64,000 bases of DNA. It comes from Lacrimispora algidixylanolytica (GTDB lineage Bacteria; Bacillota; Clostridia; Lachnospirales; Lachnospiraceae). The notes beneath the pieces are model-generated. The model made no database searches and was not told where the DNA came from. It worked only from the letters and a program-made list of their open reading frames with translations. Position 1 is the first letter of the stretch; every line of letters begins with the position of its first letter. Below are positions 61,699 to 64,000 of this stretch, piece after piece. The DNA lies in contig NZ_MCIA01000033.1 in assembly GCF_003609635.1 (NCBI RefSeq), forward strand, positions 62,001 through 126,000, in the 5' to 3' direction. Position numbers and translations under genes: made by a program.

Positions 61699-61727
61699 TG
61701 CCATAGTGGCAGATGGGAGGCCTGATT

Positions 61728-63398
61728 ATGCAAAAAATAGTGGATGAAAACTATTATGATTTGATTATCAGCAATGTTATGATTCCATACTATGACACTG
61801 GAGACAATATTACTAATATGAATTTGAGGCATTCCTTGGCACATATTCCTGTTGAGTCTCAGAGTCCATGTAATTTAGGAACGTATCCTTACAATGCATT
61901 TCCTTCTTTGCTCACTTTAAGTTCTACCGTCAGTCTTGAGAAGTCAGGAATTGGAACTGTGCAAAGAAATCCATATCTAGCGTTGCTTGGCAGAGGTATC
62001 ATCGTTGCAGTTATTGATACAGGAATTGATTATCGACATCAGGCATTTTTATATAATGATGGAACTACCAGACTCCTCTCGTTATGGGATCAGACCATAC
62101 AGGAAGGTCCACCACCGGAAGGCTTTTCCTATGGCACAGAGTATACTAGAGAGCATATCAATGTAGCCCTTAGATCGGAAGACCCCTTATCTTTAGTTCC
62201 CTCCGTTGATACCAATGGCCATGGGACAGCAATAGCCAGTGTAATAGCAGGAAAACCAAACCAAGAGCAATCCTTTAGCGGAGTTGTGCCAGAAGCAGAT
62301 TTGCTGGTTGTCAAATTAAAGACTGCAAAAAATAATCTTAAAAATATATTTTTTGTGTCGGAGGACAGAGAATGCTATCAGGAGTCTGATTTAATCATTG
62401 GCATTAATTATGTGATTTCAGTGGCGATTAGATTGAACCGCCCTGTGGCGATCTGTGTCGCAATGGGGACAAATCAATCAAGTCATGATGGAAGAGGCGC
62501 CACAAGCTATTATACAAACTATCTGGCTCAGCAGCCTCAGACAGGAATTACAATTACAACTGGCAATGAAGCAAATAAGCGTAGGCATTATTTTAAAAAT
62601 ACTACAGCCCAGCCGTATTCTGATGTATTTGAGTTAAGTGTTAGCGGCAATGACAAGCTGTTCGCCATTGAACTTTGGCCCTTTGCCCCCGCAAGATTGT
62701 CCATTCAAATCACTGCACCCAATCAAGAAACAACTGGAGTAGTACTTCCAGCATTAGGGGAATGCAGAGATTTTCTCCTTCAATCGAATAGTGGTGTATG
62801 GATCAATAATTATATTTTTGAAGAAGAAACCGGAGATCAGCTTATATTAATGCGATTTCAAAATCCTGTTCAAGGTGTCTGGACCATACGTGTGGAAAAC
62901 CTGGATAATGAAGCCTTTTCATTTCATGCATGGCTCCCTTCTGGGAATATGATTTCAGAAGAGACCTTTTTTGTTAATTCAAACCCAGACACTACAATCA
63001 CCTCTCCGGGAAATGCAACTTACCCCTTGACGGTAACGGCATACAATCAGTTTAATGACAGCATTTTACCAGAATCGGGAAGAGGATATACAAGGACCGG
63101 GTATATCAAACCAGATATAGCGGCTCCAGGTTATGAACTTACCTGCGCGGTCCCTGGAAACAGTTATGGATCCATAACTGGAAGTGGCTGTGCAGCAGCA
63201 CAAGCAGCCGGAATTGTTGCAATGGTTTTTGAATGGGCAGTACCAAGGGGGAATTATACGAATATAACAGGAAATGATGTAAACCGTCTTATCATAAGAG
63301 GCGCTCAACGAAACAATGCATTTACGTATCCCAATAATATATGGGGGTACGGACAGATTGAAGTGAACAGTTTGTTTGAGAGGCTTACCAACATTTGA
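61728..63398 (+). CDS. Csp-like subtilisin homologue 3, predicted pseudoprotease
   Basis: 556 residues, same architecture as the other two. Asp97 (AVIDTGIDYRHQ), His165 (GHGTAIAS) and oxyanion Asn (TTGNEANKRRH) are kept; the serine motif reads TGSGCAAAQAAG, so Gly487 takes the place of Ser. It is closest by eye to the protein at 9020 (shared EKSGIG near 71-76, shared NEANKRRHY). The ATG at 61728 follows GGGAGG; an in-frame ATG at 61713 overlaps that site. Divergent from homologue 2 across a 171-bp region with the inverted promoter motif. Terminator not obvious before 63525. Confidence 0.88.
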   Translation: MQKIVDENYYDLIISNVMIPYYDTGDNITNMNLRHSLAHIPVESQSPCNLGTYPYNAFPSLLTLSSTVSLEKSGIGTVQRNPYLALLGRGIIVAVIDTGIDYRHQAFLYNDGTTRLLSLWDQTIQEGPPPEGFSYGTEYTREHINVALRSEDPLSLVPSVDTNGHGTAIASVIAGKPNQEQSFSGVVPEADLLVVKLKTAKNNLKNIFFVSEDRECYQESDLIIGINYVISVAIRLNRPVAICVAMGTNQSSHDGRGATSYYTNYLAQQPQTGITITTGNEANKRRHYFKNTTAQPYSDVFELSVSGNDKLFAIELWPFAPARLSIQITAPNQETTGVVLPALGECRDFLLQSNSGVWINNYIFEEETGDQLILMRFQNPVQGVWTIRVENLDNEAFSFHAWLPSGNMISEETFFVNSNPDTTITSPGNATYPLTVTAYNQFNDSILPESGRGYTRTGYIKPDIAAPGYELTCAVPGNSYGSITGSGCAAAQAAGIVAMVFEWAVPRGNYTNITGNDVNRLIIRGAQRNNAFTYPNNIWGYGQIEVNSLFERLTNI

Positions 63399-63524
63399 AG
63401 ATGTAAAATAAGGACATACATAAACATTTAAGAAAAGTTTTTATTTCTTTGAATAATTTTTCAGAAATGGACAATAATAAAATTATACCAAAGATGAGTG
63501 AATACTTATCCTCCCCTTTTTAAT

Positions 63525-63572
63525 GAGAGAAGTCAAAAACCTTCGTGTTTATGTGACTTCTCTCGTTTTTAT
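63525..63572 (+). terminator. Terminator downstream of Csp homologue 3
   Basis: GAGAGAAGTC (63525-63534) pairs perfectly with GACTTCTCTC (63555-63564), then GTTTTTATTT. Confidence 0.85.
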
Positions 63573-63591
63573 TTGCGTCACTATTACTCAA

Positions 63592-63613
63592 AACTGTTGC
63601 CCAACTGTTGCCC
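63592..63613 (+). repeat. Tandem 11-bp direct repeat
   Basis: AACTGTTGCCC occurs twice back to back, exactly. No function recognised. Confidence 0.6.
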
Positions 63614-63674
63614 CAGTTAAATTTAAAAAAATAACTTACTTCAATGATGTCGCTTCTTGATTTTTAGTTATATG

Positions 63675-63702
63675 TTTGATATATTTAAATTGTACCTATA
63701 AT
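63675..63702 (+). promoter_or_regulatory. Promoter of the small coiled-coil gene
   Basis: TTTGAT (63675-63680), 16 bases, TATAAT (63697-63702). Confidence 0.6.
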
Positions 63703-63738
63703 AGCACTATATAAATTATAGTAAGGAGGCAGTATATT

Positions 63739-63972
63739 ATGCCAAGAGGAGTTCGTAGATCTCCAATCGAAAGATTACAAGATGAAATTAAAAACACACA
63801 AGATGCAATAGAACAATATAAATCCGCAATTAAAACACAAGAAGAAAAGTTAAAACAGTTACAAGATGAGATTAAGATTGAAGAGTTTAAGGAAGTGTCA
63901 AGCTTACTTGAAGAGAAAAACATGACTATCTTAGAATTAAAAGAATTACTTATCTCCAAAGACGTAGAATAA
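63739..63972 (+). CDS. Small coiled-coil protein of unknown function
   Basis: 77 residues. A basic N-terminus (MPRGVRRSPIERL) leads into a continuous heptad-patterned coiled coil (about 12-60: LQDEIKNTQDAIEQYKSAI and on), ending in an acidic tail. AAGGAGG precedes the ATG and a promoter lies upstream, so the gene looks real. The basic head and coiled coil could suit a nucleic-acid or chromosome-associated dimer, but the family was not recognised. Bases 63973-64000 contain AGTCTCACTTGAGATT, probably a terminator cut by the window edge. Confidence 0.7.
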   Translation: MPRGVRRSPIERLQDEIKNTQDAIEQYKSAIKTQEEKLKQLQDEIKIEEFKEVSSLLEEKNMTILELKELLISKDVE

Positions 63973-64000
63973 TTAACAGACCAGAGTCTCACTTGAGATT

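Larger units (their letters stand above)
63399..63738. other. Intergenic region without a gene
   Basis: Holds a terminator (63525-63572), a tandem 11-bp repeat (63592-63613) and a promoter (63675-63702). No open frame with a ribosome binding site was seen. Confidence 0.6.

Noticed and set aside
1-64000. CRISPR array, intact prophage or intact insertion sequence
   Set aside because: No regularly spaced repeats, cas genes, phage structural genes or complete transposase were found; the only mobile trace is the IS200 remnant at 49973-50435.

Overview
The window looks like chromosomal DNA of a spore-forming, low-GC Firmicute of the Lachnospiraceae (Clostridium cluster XIVa; a Lacrimispora-like organism would fit). 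Three things point there: the yifB-dprA-topA-codY block and the rpsB-tsf...pyrH-frr-uppS-cdsA-dxr-rseP-ispG-polC block with a Gram-positive PolC; three Csp-like subtilisin homologues of the kind linked to clostridial spore germination; and strong AGGAGG-type ribosome binding sites throughout. The genus is inference.

Layout. 1-2.9 kb holds three regulators: an AraC gene cut by the window edge, an AraC/GyrI protein and a WYL-domain regulator. 3.2-8.9 kb is a beta-glucoside operon (PTS EIIBCA, GH1 6-phospho-beta-glucosidase, LicT antiterminator, MFS transporter) with a RAT/terminator switch in its leader that its own LicT should open. 9.0-12.3 kb has a Csp-like subtilisin homologue, a decayed TetR gene, a zinc-ribbon protein, a CMD-family protein and a nitroreductase. 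12.4-19.4 kb is a cellobiose phosphorylase gene divergent from a LacI regulator and a sugar ABC importer without its ATPase; an exact 20-bp repeat lies in front of each side and is the likely LacI operator. galE follows.

20.9-23.0 kb is a two-gene DNA-repair cassette (radical SAM protein plus partner) with a LexA-type box at the predicted +1. 23.2-28.8 kb is yifB-dprA-topA-codY. 29.1-49.6 kb is the translation, UMP kinase, isoprenoid, phospholipid and replication block, interrupted between tsf and pyrH by a complete oligopeptide ABC transporter with two tandem binding-protein genes. Two tRNA genes (Pro-CGG, Glu-CTC) follow polC, then a decayed IS200-type element.

50.6-59.8 kb is accessory: a GGDEF protein with an N-terminal cysteine cluster; a DUF1538 membrane protein in an operon with two PII-like proteins, apparently read from a leaderless mRNA; a VOC protein; GntR-TSUP-DUF1634; panE divergent from a LysR gene; a GNAT enzyme; and an MscL with an unusual C-terminal zinc ribbon. 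59.9-63.4 kb has two more Csp-like genes, divergent, sharing an inverted promoter motif. All three Csp-like proteins keep the catalytic Asp and His but have Gly at the Ser position, so they are predicted pseudoproteases. A small coiled-coil protein gene closes the window.

The best candidates for something undescribed are the DUF1538-PII-PII operon and the set of three Ser-to-Gly Csp paralogues with a shared promoter motif. No CRISPR array, complete prophage or intact transposon was seen.
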